A stretch of 64,000 nt of DNA from Streptomyces sp. CBMA291. Lineage in GTDB: Bacteria > Actinomycetota > Actinomycetes > Streptomycetales > Streptomycetaceae. The notes under the pieces were generated by a model that worked only from the letters and a program-made list of their open reading frames with translations, made no database searches and had not been told where the DNA came from. Where the stretch lies: assembly GCF_014596525.1 (NCBI RefSeq), contig NZ_MSJP01000045.1, positions 19,675 to 83,674 of the forward strand, written 5' to 3'. Shown one piece after another: positions 37,676 through 47,800 of this stretch. The position numbers were made by a program, and so were the translations under genes. Numbering within the stretch: position 1 is the first letter of the stretch; every line of letters begins with the position of its first letter.

Positions 37676-38695
37676 TTGCCGATCACCGATTTCGAACGCT
37701 ATCCGCTCCTCTTCGGGCCTTCCCCCGTCCATCCTCTCGAACGGCTCACCCACCACCTCGGCGGCGCCACCCTGTGGGCCAAGCGCGAGGACTGCAACTC
37801 CGGTGTCGCGTACGGCGGGAACAAGACCCGCAAGCTGGAGTACCTGGTCGCGGACGCCCTCGCGCAGGGCTGCGACACCCTCGTCTCCATCGGCGGGGTC
37901 CAGTCGAACCACACCCGTCAGGTCGCCGCCGTCGCCGCCCGCGCCGGAATGCGCTGCGTACTCGTCCAGGAGAGCTGGGTCGACTGGCCGGACGCCGTCT
38001 ACGACAAGGTCGGCAACATCCTGATCAGCCGGCTCGCCGGGGCCGATGTCCGGCTGGTGCGGGCCGGTTTCGGGATCGGCTTCAAGGAGAGCTGGGAGCA
38101 GGCCCTGCGGGAGGTCGAGGAGGGCGGCGGCAAGCCGTACGCGATCCCGGCGGGTGCCTCCGATCACCGGCTCGGCGGCCTCGGCTTCGCCAACTGGGCG
38201 TACGAGGTGGCCGAGCAGGAGCGGGAACTGGGCGTCTTCTTCGACACCGTGGTCGTCTGCTCGGTGACCGGCTCCACCCAGGCGGGCATGGTCGCGGGCT
38301 TCGCCGCGCTCGCCGAGGAGGGCGGTCGCGCCCGCCGGATCGTGGGCGTCGACGCCTCGGCGAAGCCCGCCGAGACGAAGGAGCAGATCACCCGGATCGC
38401 CCGGGACACCGCCGCCCTGATCGGCGTCGAGCGCCCGCTGACGGGGCAGGACGTCGAGCTGGACGAGCGCTACCACGCGGGCGTGTACGGCATCCCGGAC
38501 GAGGCGACCCTCGACGCGATGCGGCTCGCCGCCCGCACCGAGGGCATGGTCACCGACCCCGTCTACGAGGGGAAGTCGATGGCGGGGCTGATCGATCTGG
38601 TGGACCGGGGGGAGATCGGCCGGGACTCGACCGTGCTCTACGCCCACCTCGGCGGTCAGCCCGCCCTCAACGCCTACAGCGCCCTGTTCTCCTAG
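37676..38695 (+). CDS. acdS: 1-aminocyclopropane-1-carboxylate deaminase
   Basis: 339 residues, PLP fold type II. The PLP lysine lies in [12 protein letters not shown] (residue 50). The two residues that separate true ACC deaminase from D-cysteine desulfhydrase are in the deaminase state: Glu298 in VYEGKSM and Leu325 in LYAHLGGQ (matching E295/L322 of the Pseudomonas enzyme). The start is an unusual TTG at 37676 with GGGAG six bases upstream; no ATG/GTG fits. It degrades the ethylene precursor ACC to ammonia and 2-oxobutyrate, which suggests plant association. Confidence 0.93.
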   Translation: MPITDFERYPLLFGPSPVHPLERLTHHLGGATLWAKREDCNSGVAYGGNKTRKLEYLVADALAQGCDTLVSIGGVQSNHTRQVAAVAARAGMRCVLVQESWVDWPDAVYDKVGNILISRLAGADVRLVRAGFGIGFKESWEQALREVEEGGGKPYAIPAGASDHRLGGLGFANWAYEVAEQERELGVFFDTVVVCSVTGSTQAGMVAGFAALAEEGGRARRIVGVDASAKPAETKEQITRIARDTAALIGVERPLTGQDVELDERYHAGVYGIPDEATLDAMRLAARTEGMVTDPVYEGKSMAGLIDLVDRGEIGRDSTVLYAHLGGQPALNAYSALFS

Positions 38696-38741
38696 GGTCT
38701 GTCCGCTCCTCCCGGCCCTCCCCGGGCGGGACGCCGGTCGC

Positions 38742-39989
38742 TCAGAGGGACTGGGCGGCCGGCTTCACCATGCCCCGGACGGTCCGCGACTTCACGAAGT
38801 CGCCCATCGCGGTCATCTCCCATTCGCCGCTGAACTGCCGGATCAGCTTGGCCATCATCACGCCGGTCTGCGGCTCGGCGGTGGTGAGGTCGAAGCGGAC
38901 CAGCTCCTCGCCGGTGGCCGCGTCGAGCAGTCGGCAGTAGGCCTTGGCGACCTCGGTGAACTTCTGCCCCGAGAAGGAGTTGACCGTGAAGACCAGACCG
39001 GTGACGTCGGCGGGGAGGCGGCCCAGATCGACGGTGATCACCTCGTCGTCGCCCGCGCCCTCGCCGGTGAGATTGTCGCCGGAGTGCTTCACCGAACCGC
39101 CCAGGATGCTCAGCTTGCCGAAGTAGCAGCTGTCCAGGTGGTTGCGCTGGGGTCCGTACGCGATGACGGAGGCGTCCAGGTCGATGTCCTTGCCCCGGTA
39201 CGCGGGCTCCCAGCCCAGGCCCATCCTGACCTGGGAGAGCAGCGGGCGGCCACCCTTGACCAGGGACACGGTCTGGTTCTTCTGGAGGCTGACCCGGCCC
39301 TTGTCGAGGTTGACCTTGCCGCCGGAGAGCGGCGCGGCGGCCGGGGGAGCGGGCGGTGCGGGCGGGACGGGAGGCACGGGGGCCGAGACCCGGGGGTCCA
39401 CCGGGGCGACCGGCGGGACGGGCGGGGCGACGGGCGGGGAGACCGGCGCGGGCGGGGCGACGGGGGTGGTGGCGGGTTCGGGGGCGGGCTCCTCCACCGA
39501 GACGCCGAAGTCCGTCGCGATCCCGGCCAGCCCGTTGGCGTAGCCCTGGCCGACGGCACGGGCCTTCCATGCGCCGTTGCGCAGATAGATCTCGACGACC
39601 ACGAGCGCGGTCTCGGTGGCCAGCCGGGGCGGGGTGAAGGTGGCGAGGACGGCGCCGCCGTCCGCGTCCCGCAGGGTGGCCGTGGGCTCGATGCCCTGGA
39701 AGGTCTGTCCTGCGGCGTCCGGGCTCGCCGTGACGACGATCCGCTCGACACCGGCGGGAAGGGCCCCGGTGTCGACGAGGATCGCGTCGGGGGCGGTCCC
39801 ACCGCCGGAGCGGTAGGTGACACCGGGCCCGGACGGCTGGTTGTAGAAGATGAAGTCGTCGTCCGAGCGGACCTTGCCGTTGGCGCCGAGCAGCAGGCCC
39901 GAGACGTCGAGCCGCACCGGGGCGGCCACGTCCACCGCCACGCGCACGGCGGTGAGAGGGATGTTCGAGCCGGGGGTCATTACGGTCAT
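38742..39989 (-). CDS. Double TerD-domain tellurium-resistance-type protein
   Basis: 415 residues with two TerD-like domains. The N-terminal one is about residues 5-160 (DDDFIFYNQPSGPGVTYRSG, IVVTASPDAAGQTFQGI, NGLAGIATDFGV). The C-terminal one is about residues 245-410 (VRMGLGWEPAYRGKDIDLDASVIAY, HSGDNLTGEGAGDDEVITVDL, TVNSFSGQKFTEV), with the GDN/DDE calcium-binding segments. They are joined by a roughly 70-residue Pro/Ala/Val linker. TerD proteins take part in stress and tellurite response; the mechanism is unknown. It is divergent from an AraC gene. Confidence 0.9.
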   Translation of the reverse strand: MTVMTPGSNIPLTAVRVAVDVAAPVRLDVSGLLLGANGKVRSDDDFIFYNQPSGPGVTYRSGGGTAPDAILVDTGALPAGVERIVVTASPDAAGQTFQGIEPTATLRDADGGAVLATFTPPRLATETALVVVEIYLRNGAWKARAVGQGYANGLAGIATDFGVSVEEPAPEPATTPVAPPAPVSPPVAPPVPPVAPVDPRVSAPVPPVPPAPPAPPAAAPLSGGKVNLDKGRVSLQKNQTVSLVKGGRPLLSQVRMGLGWEPAYRGKDIDLDASVIAYGPQRNHLDSCYFGKLSILGGSVKHSGDNLTGEGAGDDEVITVDLGRLPADVTGLVFTVNSFSGQKFTEVAKAYCRLLDAATGEELVRFDLTTAEPQTGVMMAKLIRQFSGEWEMTAMGDFVKSRTVRGMVKPAAQSL

Positions 39990-40144
39990 GCCAGGGGTAA
40001 CGAACCGGACGCCTTTGCCGTTCCCTTACTTTTCTCCGATTCGGCCACTCCGGTGACACGCGGTTCCGCCGGTAGGGGGTCCGCTGACACGCGGACGTGG
40101 CATGCCGGGCATCCTGCCGTTCCCGGTCAGATCAGTCATATGAA

Positions 40145-40150
40145 TATTCT
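40145..40150 (+). promoter_or_regulatory. Possible -10 element of the AraC gene
   Basis: TATTCT in an AT-rich patch (gaatattctttcg) ends 8 bases before ATG 40159. No Shine-Dalgarno precedes the ATG, so a leaderless mRNA is plausible. A good -35 was not seen. The divergent spacer 39990-40158 also holds two direct TGACACGCGG copies. Confidence 0.4.
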
Positions 40151-40158
40151 TTCGATCC

Positions 40159-41205
40159 ATGGGTGCAGTGGGGGCGAAGAGGCCGGTGGTGCCGGTGGAA
40201 TCGGTGGGGGCCGCGGGTGACGGGGCTCCGGCGGGCCTCGTGGACAACAGCCGTTTCCGGACACGGGACGTGGACGAGGCACGCGAGGAACTGGCCCTCC
40301 GCTACTACACGAGCCGTATGCGGGTCGTCGACGGGGAACGGCGCCCCTTCGCGGCGCGCTTCGACACCGTCGCGTTCGGCCCCCTGGTCATCGGCGACCT
40401 GAGCTGCGGGGCGGACGTCCGGATGAGTTTCGGCGAACTCGGCGCGTACCACCTGAACGCCCCGCTCGACGGCGTGATGGAGATGCGGCAGGGCGGGGCC
40501 CCCGCCGTCGCGACCGCGACCCGGGCGCTGCTGCTCGACCCGGCGGGGGACACCTACCTCGACCGCTGGAGCGGCGACTGCCGGACGCTGTCCGTGAAGG
40601 TGGACGCCGCCGTGCTCCGCGAGCGCCTGGAGCACCTGATCGGCCGCCCGCCGCGCGGATCGCTCACCTTCGCGCCCGCCGTCGACATCACCCGGGGCCC
40701 CGGTCTGAGCTGGGTCCGCTTCGCCCGTCAGGTCGCGGCCGAGGCGCTCGCGGGGGAGGGCCTCGCCCGGCACGAACTGGTCGCGCGCCCCCTCCAGGAA
40801 GCCCTGCTCAACGGGTTGCTGCTGGCCGCCGAACACCCCTGGCGCGAGGCACTGGCCCATCCGGGGGAACCACGCCGACCGGCCCCCGTCAAACGGGTGA
40901 TGGACGCGGTACGGGAACGCCCCGAGCACCCCTTCACCACCACCGACCTCGCCGCCCTGGCCCGGGTCAGCGTCCGCCGCCTCCAGGAGTCCTTCCGGGA
41001 GTACGTGGGGATGTCCCCGATGGCGTACGTACGGGAGGTCCGCCTCGACCGGGTCCGCGCGGAACTGCGGGCGGCGGACCCTGACGAGGTGAGCGTGAGC
41101 GAGGTGGCCTGGCGCTGGGGCTTCGGCCACCAAGGGCGGTTCGCCGCGCGCTACCGGGAGAAGTACGGCGAGTCGCCGTCCAGGACCCTGCGCGGGGGCC
41201 GTTGA
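40159..41205 (+). CDS. AraC family transcriptional regulator
   Basis: 348 residues. The C-terminal 100 residues carry two helix-turn-helix units of the AraC/XylS family (FTTTDLAALARVSVRRLQESFREYVGMSPMAYVREVRLDRVRAEL and VSVSEVAWRWGFGHQGRFAARYREKYGESPSRTLR). The N-terminal part is the cupin-like AraC-binding sensor of the OxyR/EutR-like group. ATG 40159 has no ribosome site. It is divergent from the TerD-domain gene and convergent with the uronate-dehydrogenase-like gene. The target is unknown. Confidence 0.9.
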   Translation: MGAVGAKRPVVPVESVGAAGDGAPAGLVDNSRFRTRDVDEAREELALRYYTSRMRVVDGERRPFAARFDTVAFGPLVIGDLSCGADVRMSFGELGAYHLNAPLDGVMEMRQGGAPAVATATRALLLDPAGDTYLDRWSGDCRTLSVKVDAAVLRERLEHLIGRPPRGSLTFAPAVDITRGPGLSWVRFARQVAAEALAGEGLARHELVARPLQEALLNGLLLAAEHPWREALAHPGEPRRPAPVKRVMDAVRERPEHPFTTTDLAALARVSVRRLQESFREYVGMSPMAYVREVRLDRVRAELRAADPDEVSVSEVAWRWGFGHQGRFAARYREKYGESPSRTLRGGR

Positions 41206-41574
41206 CGGGGGCGGGCGACGGGGTCCGGGTGACGGGGTCCGGGTGACGAGGGCCCTGTGACGAAGGGGGCGTCGGACGGTCGTTGCCGGGCTGCCGGGCT
41301 GCCGGGGGCCCTTGGCGGGCCTTGGCGGATCGGCCGGTGGGTCGCCATGCGGATCGGCCGGTGGTGCGTTGGCGGGGCGGCGGGTGCGGTGGGTGCGCCA
41401 GGGCGGTGGGTGCGCCAGGGCGGTGGGGTGGTGCCTCCGTGTGCGCCGACCCGTCGCGCATTTCGGACAGGTGTCGCGTTCCGCGGCTCGCGATGATCTT
41501 CGGCCCGGCCTACGGTGAGCGGGTCGGGAGCGCCTGCCGCTCCCCTGACCCGGGCCCTGGCCGGCTCCCCCGTA
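41206..41574. repeat. Tandem-repeat-filled convergent spacer after the AraC gene
   Basis: Directly after the AraC stop comes GACGGGGTCCGGGT twice. Then follow 8-base CTGCCGGG-type repeats near 41285, then a 17-base unit GTGGGTGCGCCAGGGCG twice near 41388-41425. No coding bias. The rest of the spacer up to the next gene end at 41575 shows no operator or RNA gene. Confidence 0.75.
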
Positions 41575-42414
41575 TCAGTCCGGCCGGGGCCCGTGTACTT
41601 CCTTCCGGCGTGGCCACAGCGGCGGGTCCACGCAGAAGCGTCCGCCCACGTAGAGGTCGTCGGCGCTGCCTTCCGGGGGCAGCCCCTGCTCGGCGATCAG
41701 CCGTCGCGCGTACCGCTCCGAGTCGTCCCGCGGTGCGTAGCCGAGCGCCCGCGCGCCGGAAAGGTCCCACCACCCGCGCGTGTTGGCGGAGGAGCCGTAC
41801 ACCACGGTGTGGCCGACGTCCCCGGCGGTGAGCGCGGCGTGCAGCAGCCGGGCGCAGTCGGCGGGGCTGAGCCACAGGGCCAGGTTCCGCACCGAGGTGG
41901 GCTCGGGGAAGCAGGCGCCGATCCGGACCGAGACGGTCTCGACGCCGTGCAGGTCCCAGTACAGCTGGGCCAGGTCCTCCGCGAAGCACTTGGAGAGCCC
42001 GTAGAAGGTGTCGGGCCGGTGCGGGGTGCCGACCGGGACGGGCGGCTCGCCCGCGCGTGGCCGCCGGGTGAAGCCGACGGCGTGGTTGCTGGAGGCGAGC
42101 ACCACCCGCCGGACGCCCTCGGCGCGGGCCGCCTCGTACAGGTTCCGGGTCCCCACCACATTGGCCGCGAGGACCTCCTCGAAGGACGCCTCCAGGGAGA
42201 TGCCCGCCAGATGCACGATCGCGTCGACGCCCCGGACCGCCTCGCGCAGCGCCGCCCGGTCGGCGAGATCGGCGAGGACCGCGTCCGGCGCGCCCGGCAC
42301 CGGCACGACGTCCAGGAGCCGCAGCGCGTATCCGTACGGGGGCAGCAGCTCCCGCATCGGCGTCCCGATGTTCCCGGCGGCGCCGGTGAGCAGGACGGTG
42401 CGGGGTGCGGACAT
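41575..42414 (-). CDS. NAD-dependent epimerase/dehydratase, uronate dehydrogenase-like
   Basis: 279 residues, short-chain Rossmann fold with GAAGNIG near the N-terminus, IVHLAGIS, and the YxxxK pair in YGLSKCFAEDLA. The segment VLASSNHAVGF before the catalytic Tyr is characteristic of uronate dehydrogenases, which oxidise glucuronate or galacturonate. ATG 42414 has GGAGGGA seven bases upstream; an in-frame upstream extension lacks support. It follows the GntR/amidohydrolase operon on the same strand but has its own likely promoter. Confidence 0.82.
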   Translation of the reverse strand: MSAPRTVLLTGAAGNIGTPMRELLPPYGYALRLLDVVPVPGAPDAVLADLADRAALREAVRGVDAIVHLAGISLEASFEEVLAANVVGTRNLYEAARAEGVRRVVLASSNHAVGFTRRPRAGEPPVPVGTPHRPDTFYGLSKCFAEDLAQLYWDLHGVETVSVRIGACFPEPTSVRNLALWLSPADCARLLHAALTAGDVGHTVVYGSSANTRGWWDLSGARALGYAPRDDSERYARRLIAEQGLPPEGSADDLYVGGRFCVDPPLWPRRKEVHGPRPD

Positions 42415-42499
42415 GGGGTTGTCCCTCCGGTGGATGCCGTGCCGGGTCGATCCGCGCCGTGACCGCGTCGCGCTGTTTCTTCGGTACGGCGGCAGGGGC

Positions 42500-42529
42500 A
42501 CGCTAGGGAAGCGCCTGACGGGGCGTCAA
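42500..42529 (-). promoter_or_regulatory. Promoter of the uronate-dehydrogenase-like gene
   Basis: On the minus strand a -35 TTGACG (42529-42524) and a -10 TAGCGT (42505-42500) are 18 bases apart. They match the housekeeping sigma consensus of Streptomyces fairly well and lie about 85 bases before ATG 42414. Confidence 0.55.
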
Positions 42530-42602
42530 GGAGGCGTCCCGGCACGTGTCCTGGTGCGTTCTGGCGTGCGTCCGGAGTGGTCGGCCTGCCCGGCCCTCGG
42601 GG

Positions 42603-43343
42603 TTACGTCCCGCCCGCCGTCCGGTCGGCCGAAGGGGACAGCGGAGGGGCGGTGGAGACGGCCGAAGGGTGCAGGAGGGGGGCGGTCGAGGCCCGGGTGT
42701 CCGCGACGTGCGCGCGGGCCAGTGCCTCCGCGCGCTCCTCGTCGCCGTCCCGGACGGCCTCGTACAGACGCTCGTGGGCCCCGCACATCGGCTCGCCGTC
42801 CGACTCCGCCGAGGTGAGCCGGAAGAGCCGCCGCAGCCGCGCGTCGAGCGGTGCCATCATCTCCACCAGGAGCGGGTTGCCGGAGAGTTCGACGATGTGC
42901 CGGTGGAAGTCGGCGTTGAGCGAGACGGCCTCGCGCAGCCGCCCCGACTCCGCCGCCCGCCGGGCCCGCGCGAGCAGCCGCTCAAGCTCCCCAAGCCGTA
43001 CGGGCTCCGCGTGCCGCGCCGCGAGCCGCGCGGCGAGGCCCTCCAGGTTCTCCCGTACGTCGAAGAGGTGCACGGCGTCCTCGGGCCCGAACTCCGTCAC
43101 CAGCGCGCCCCGGCGCGGCCGTACCGAAAGGAACCCCTCCGACTCCAGCCGCTGCATGGCCTCGCGCACGGGCACCCGGGAGACCCGCAGCTCATCGGCG
43201 ATCTCCCGCTCCACGAGCCGTGTGCCCGCCGGATGCACCCCCTCGATGATCCGCTCCCGCAGCTCCACGTAGACCTGCTCCCGCAGGGAAGGCGGGGCGT
43301 CGACGGGGGCGCCTTCGCGGTCGAGGGGGGTGCGGTCGGTCAT
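42603..43343 (-). CDS. GntR family (FCD domain) transcriptional regulator
   Basis: 246 residues. The winged helix (about residues 20-75, LREQVYVELRERIIEGVHPAGTRLVEREIADELRVSRVPVREAMQRLESEGFL) is followed by an FCD domain with the metal-binding Asp/His pattern (LNADFHRHIVELSGNPLL, CGAHERLYEAVRDGD). The C-terminal 25 residues are a low-complexity Ser/Thr/Pro/Ala tail. ATG 43343 has GGAG upstream. It lies 38 bases after the amidohydrolase gene and probably controls that operon. Confidence 0.92.
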   Translation of the reverse strand: MTDRTPLDREGAPVDAPPSLREQVYVELRERIIEGVHPAGTRLVEREIADELRVSRVPVREAMQRLESEGFLSVRPRRGALVTEFGPEDAVHLFDVRENLEGLAARLAARHAEPVRLGELERLLARARRAAESGRLREAVSLNADFHRHIVELSGNPLLVEMMAPLDARLRRLFRLTSAESDGEPMCGAHERLYEAVRDGDEERAEALARAHVADTRASTAPLLHPSAVSTAPPLSPSADRTAGGT

Positions 43344-43381
43344 GGGACGGACTCCAAGGGGCCGGGGGTGGGCAGAGCTTC

Positions 43382-44587
43382 TCAGACCAGCAGGCCGTCC
43401 CTCGCCACCACCCGGCCCGCACGGACTACCAGGTCGCGCCGGGGGACGTCCACCACCGCCTGGGGCAGGCATTCGCCGTGGAGCAGCATGAAGTCGGCGG
43501 GGGAGCCGGTCTCCAGGTCCGCCTTCGGCAGACCGAGCAGTTCCGCGCCGCCGTCGGCGGCGAGCCGGAAGCAGGCTTCGAGGTCCTCGTCGAGCCGCAG
43601 GTCCAGGGCCCAGGCCGCCAGCCAGGCGCGGTGCAGCATGTCCGCGTTGCCGAACGGGCTCCAGCTGTCCCGGACCCCGTCCGAGCCGAGCCCGACCCGC
43701 ACCCCACGCTCGGCCAGCCGCCGGAACGGCAGGATCGTCGTCACCGAGAGCGCGACCGTGGTCAGCCCCACCCCCGCCGCCGCGAGCAGCTCCGCCGTCT
43801 CGTCCAGCTCCCGCCCGGCGAGACCGGCGACCGCGAAGGCGTGCGCGACGCTCACCCGGCCCTGGAGCCCGAGCGCCCCGGTCCGCGCCGCGATGTCCCG
43901 CAGCACCGAGAGCCCCTGCTCGCCCCGGTCGTGGAGGTGGATGTCGAGCCCCAGGCCATGCTCGTCCGCGAGCGCGAAGACCGCGTCCAACTGCTCGCCG
44001 TCGGCGTCGCCCAGGGCGTCGAAGCCGGTGGGGTCGATCCCGCCGACATGGGTGACGAGACCGCTCGCGGCGGCCTCCGCGAGCAGTTCGACGGTCCCGG
44101 GCGCCCGGACCACGCCGTGCTGCGGGAAGGCGACCAGCTCCACGTCGACGACGCCCGCGAGCCGTCGGGCCGCCTCCGCGACCGTTTCGACCCCCGCGAG
44201 TCCGTACGCCGGGGCCACATCGGCGTGGGCGCGCATCGCCCGGGTGCCCTGGGCCGCCGCGTGGCACATCAGCCGCAGGGCCCGCTCGCCCACCGGGGTC
44301 GGCAGCGCACGGGCCAGCTCCACGTCCCCCGCGACGTACTCGGCGATGCCCTCCGCCGGGCGCCGACTGTGCCAGGGCTCGCCCCAGGAGGTCTTGTCGG
44401 GGTGGATGTGCGCGTCGACCAGGGTCGGCAGCGCCAGCCGCCCGCCGCCGTCGACCCGCTCCACGACGGCACCCTCCGGAACCTCCGCGACCAGGACCCC
44501 GTCCACCGCGACCAGATCGCGGACCGGCCCCCCGAAGGGCCGGACGTTCTGGAACAGGGTCGCGGTACGGGGCGTCGACGGGGTCAC
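43382..44587 (-). CDS. Amidohydrolase, cytosine deaminase-like
   Basis: 401 residues, metal-dependent hydrolase superfamily. The first metal site is DAHIHPDKTSWGEPW, followed by the HADV, GLDIHLHDRGEQGL, RVSVAHAFAVAGL and VGLGSDGVRDSWSPFGNADML motifs, closest to the cytosine deaminase/CodA branch. The exact substrate (pyrimidine, creatinine-like or another cyclic amide) is unknown. GTG 44587 is chosen because GAGGAG lies just upstream; a longer frame runs to 44743 without such a site. First gene of a two-gene operon with GntR. Confidence 0.87.
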   Translation of the reverse strand: MTPSTPRTATLFQNVRPFGGPVRDLVAVDGVLVAEVPEGAVVERVDGGGRLALPTLVDAHIHPDKTSWGEPWHSRRPAEGIAEYVAGDVELARALPTPVGERALRLMCHAAAQGTRAMRAHADVAPAYGLAGVETVAEAARRLAGVVDVELVAFPQHGVVRAPGTVELLAEAAASGLVTHVGGIDPTGFDALGDADGEQLDAVFALADEHGLGLDIHLHDRGEQGLSVLRDIAARTGALGLQGRVSVAHAFAVAGLAGRELDETAELLAAAGVGLTTVALSVTTILPFRRLAERGVRVGLGSDGVRDSWSPFGNADMLHRAWLAAWALDLRLDEDLEACFRLAADGGAELLGLPKADLETGSPADFMLLHGECLPQAVVDVPRRDLVVRAGRVVARDGLLV

Positions 44588-44659
44588 GGGGTCTCCTCGG
44601 GCGTGGGGATACGGAGCGGGTGCGGCCGGTCGGGAAGGCCGGGATCGCTGCCCTTCATC

Positions 44660-44669
44660 TGGTATACCA
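44660..44669. promoter_or_regulatory. GntR-type operator TGGTATACCA
   Basis: A perfect 10-base palindrome, TGGTATACCA, inside CTGGTATACCAC, the form expected for FCD-type GntR operators. It is 73 bases upstream of the amidohydrolase start on the minus strand, so the GntR encoded two genes down (42603-43343) probably binds it to control this operon. Confidence 0.75.
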
Positions 44670-44863
44670 CGGGGGGGCGATGGGCCCGGCGGCCCCGCTG
44701 GACGTATGAGCTTCACCAGTCCTGCCAGCCCTACGAGCCCCACCGCCCCAATCAGCCCATCAGCCCAGCAGCCCGACCAAGCCCACCAGCTCCACCAAGC
44801 CCACCTCGCTCCGAAAGGCTCCGCAGCCCAACCGCGCTACCCCCACCCACCCACCCACCGACC

Positions 44864-47800
44864 TCACCAGGCAAGGTCCTCCAGCGCGTCCAGGTCCGGT
44901 ATCGCCGGTGTCGGGGGTTCCGGGTCGTCGCCCGTCACGCGCAGCTCCGCCCAGATCGTCTTCCCGCGCCGCTCGTACCGCGTTCCCCAGCGCTCCGCGT
45001 ACTGCGCCACCAGGTACAGCCCGCGACCGCCCTCGTCCGTCGCCGCCGCGTGCCGCAGATGCGGCGAGGTGCTGCTGCCGTCCGACACCTCGCAGATCAG
45101 CGTCCGGTCGTGGAGCAGCCGGACCCGGATCGGCTCCGCCCCGTACCGCACCGCGTTCGTGATCAGCTCGCTGAGGATCAGCTCCGCCGTGAACGCCAGC
45201 CGGTCGAGCCCCCACTCCGACAGCTTCGCCGCCGCCGCGTTCCGTACCGGCGACACCGCCGAGGGATCGCGCGGCACCTCCCACTCCGCGATCCGCGCCG
45301 GGTCGAGGAGCCGCGTCCGCGCCACGAGGAGCGCGATGTCGTCCCCCGGAGACGGGGAGAGGAGCGTCGCCAGCACGTCCGCGCAGGTCTGCTCCGGCGA
45401 GCGGTCGGGTCGGGCGAGGGCCGTCCGCAGCAGCCCGAGCCCCGAGCCGACGTCCCGGGCACGCTCCCGGTCCTGGAGCAGCCCGTCCGTGAACAGGACC
45501 AGCTTGCTGCCCTCCGGCAGCCGCAGCTCCGTCGTCTCGAACGGGGTCTCGCCCAGCCCCACCCCCAGCGGAAGCCCCGGCGGCACCTCCGGGAACTCGA
45601 CCTGCCCGTCCGGGCTCACCACGGCGGGCCCCGGGTGCCCGGCGCTCGCCACCGCGCACAGCCCGGACGCCGGGTCGTAGATCACGTACAGGCACGTCGC
45701 GCCCGTGATGCCCTCCTCCCGGCGCCGCTCCTCGCCGTCCGGGCCCTCGGGCTCCCGCTCGTCGATCCGGCCCGTCAGCTCGTCCAGATGTCTCAGCAGC
45801 TCGTCCGGCGGCACGTCAAGGGTCGAGAAGTTGTGCACCGCCGTGCGCAGCCGGCCCATCGTCGCCGCCGCGTGCAGCCCGTGCCCCACCACGTCGCCCA
45901 CCACCAGCGCCACCCGCGCGCCCGGCAGCGGGATCACGTCGAACCAGTCACCGCCCGCGCCCGCCCGCGCCGGGAGATAGCGGTACGCCACCTCCACCGC
46001 GCTCACCTCCGGCAGCGCCCGGGGCAGCAGGCTCCGCTGGAGCGTCACCGCCATCGTGTGCTCCCGGGTGAACCGGCGCGCGTTGTCGATGGCGACCGCC
46101 GCCCGCGCCGCCAGCTCCTCCGCGAAGGACAGATCCTCCTCGCCGAACGGCTCCGGGGTGTCCGACCGCCAGAAGTTCGCCATCCCGAGCACCACACCCC
46201 GCGCCCGCAGCGGCACCGTGAGGAGCGAGTGCATTCCGTACGCCAGGGTCTCCGCCGACTTCTCCGGCTCCTGCGTCTGCCAGCCCTCGGCCGCCAGCAG
46301 CTCCGTCTGCACCACGGCGTGCCCTGCCGCGAGCGCCATCGCGATCGGGGCGCCCGGCACGTCGAACCGCAGGACGTCCCCGACCGGGCGGAGCGGCGGA
46401 TGGGGCCGCACCCCGCTCAGGGCCGTCCGCCGCATCTCGGTGATCACCCCGCCCGTCGGCTCCTCCCCCCGCAGGACCGGGTCGAGCAGCTCCACCGTCG
46501 CGAAGTCCGCGAACCGGGGCACCGCCACCTCCGCCAGCTCCTCCGCCGTCCGCTTGACCTCCAGCGTCGTCCCGATCCGCACCCCCGCCTCGTAGAGGAG
46601 CTGGAGCCTGCCGCGCGCCACCGCCGCCCGCCCGGTCAGCGCGGCCAGCTCGGTGGTGTCCCGCATCGTCATCACACAGCCCGAGCCGACGCCCTCCGGG
46701 GCGGTGGGCCGTACATTCACCGCGAGGAGCCGGTCGCCCGCCCGGTGCACCTCGTCGGTCGCCGCCCGCCCCGACACCAGGAGTTCGGCCGTACGCGGAT
46801 CGAGCCCGAGGTCCGTGACGTGCCGCCGCTCCGCGTCCTCCGGCAGACCGAGGAGGCGGCGCGCCTCGTCGTTGGCGAGCAGCAGCCGCTGGTCCGGGCC
46901 CACGATGAGGACGCCCTCGCGGACCGCGTGCAGGACCGCCTCGTGGTGCTCCTTCATCCGGGTCATCTCGGCGGGACCGAGCCCGTGCGTCTGCCGCCGC
47001 AGCCTCCGGCTCACCAGGCCCGCGCCGCCGACGGAGAGCACCAGCGCGCCCGCCGCCGCGCCGACCAGCCAGAACAGCTTGCCCTCCGTCGCGTGGGTGA
47101 GACTCTCGACCTGTATGCCGCTGGTGACCAGACCGACGATCCGGCCCCGGGCGTCAATGACCGGCACCACGGCCCGTACCCCGTCGTTGGGGTCGCGGTG
47201 GAACCGCTCGGTGAAGGACTCGCCGTCCACGGCCGCGCGGGTGAAGTCGCCGGTCGCCATGGTGCCGATCAGCGAGGGGTCGGAGGCGGTGTAGCGAAGG
47301 CCGGAGGGGCTCAGGACGGTCACGAAGTCCACTCCCGCCGCCCGGCGGGCGGCCTCGGCGCGGGGCTGGAGCACCGCCGTGGGGTTGGGGGAGGTCAGTG
47401 CCGCGTCGAGCCCCGGCCCCTGTGCGAAGCCCTCGGCGACCGCGAGCGAACGGACCCGGGCGTCCTGCACGGTGTTGCCGCGCGCCTGCTGGAAGGTGAT
47501 GACGACGGCCGCGAGGATCACCAGGAGCGAGATCAGCGCCTCCAGCGCGAACACCTGCCCGGCGACACTCCGCAGCCCACTCGCCCGCTGCCCGTCCGCC
47601 CCGGGATCCCCCACCGGCACGGCCGCCCGACCACCGGAACCGGAACCGTTGCCGGAACCGGGACGATTGCCGGACCCGGACCCGGACCCGGACCCGGACC
47701 CGGACCCGTTGCCGGACCCGGACCCGTTGCGTGGCCCGGACCCGGAACCTGACCGGTCTCCGGGGCCAGCCCCCGCCGCCGCAGCCCCCGACGCAGCCCC

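Noticed and set aside
40081..40158. Direct TGACACGCGG copies and GAATATTC near the AraC start considered as an AraC operator
   Set aside because: The copies are not spaced like typical AraC half sites and there is no second supporting feature, so it was left as a note in the promoter entry.
42546..47752. Two long plus-strand open frames opposite the GntR, amidohydrolase and phosphatase genes
   Set aside because: Shadow frames of high-GC coding DNA. Their translations are Arg/Pro/Ala/Ser-rich without domains, and the minus strand encodes complete known families.
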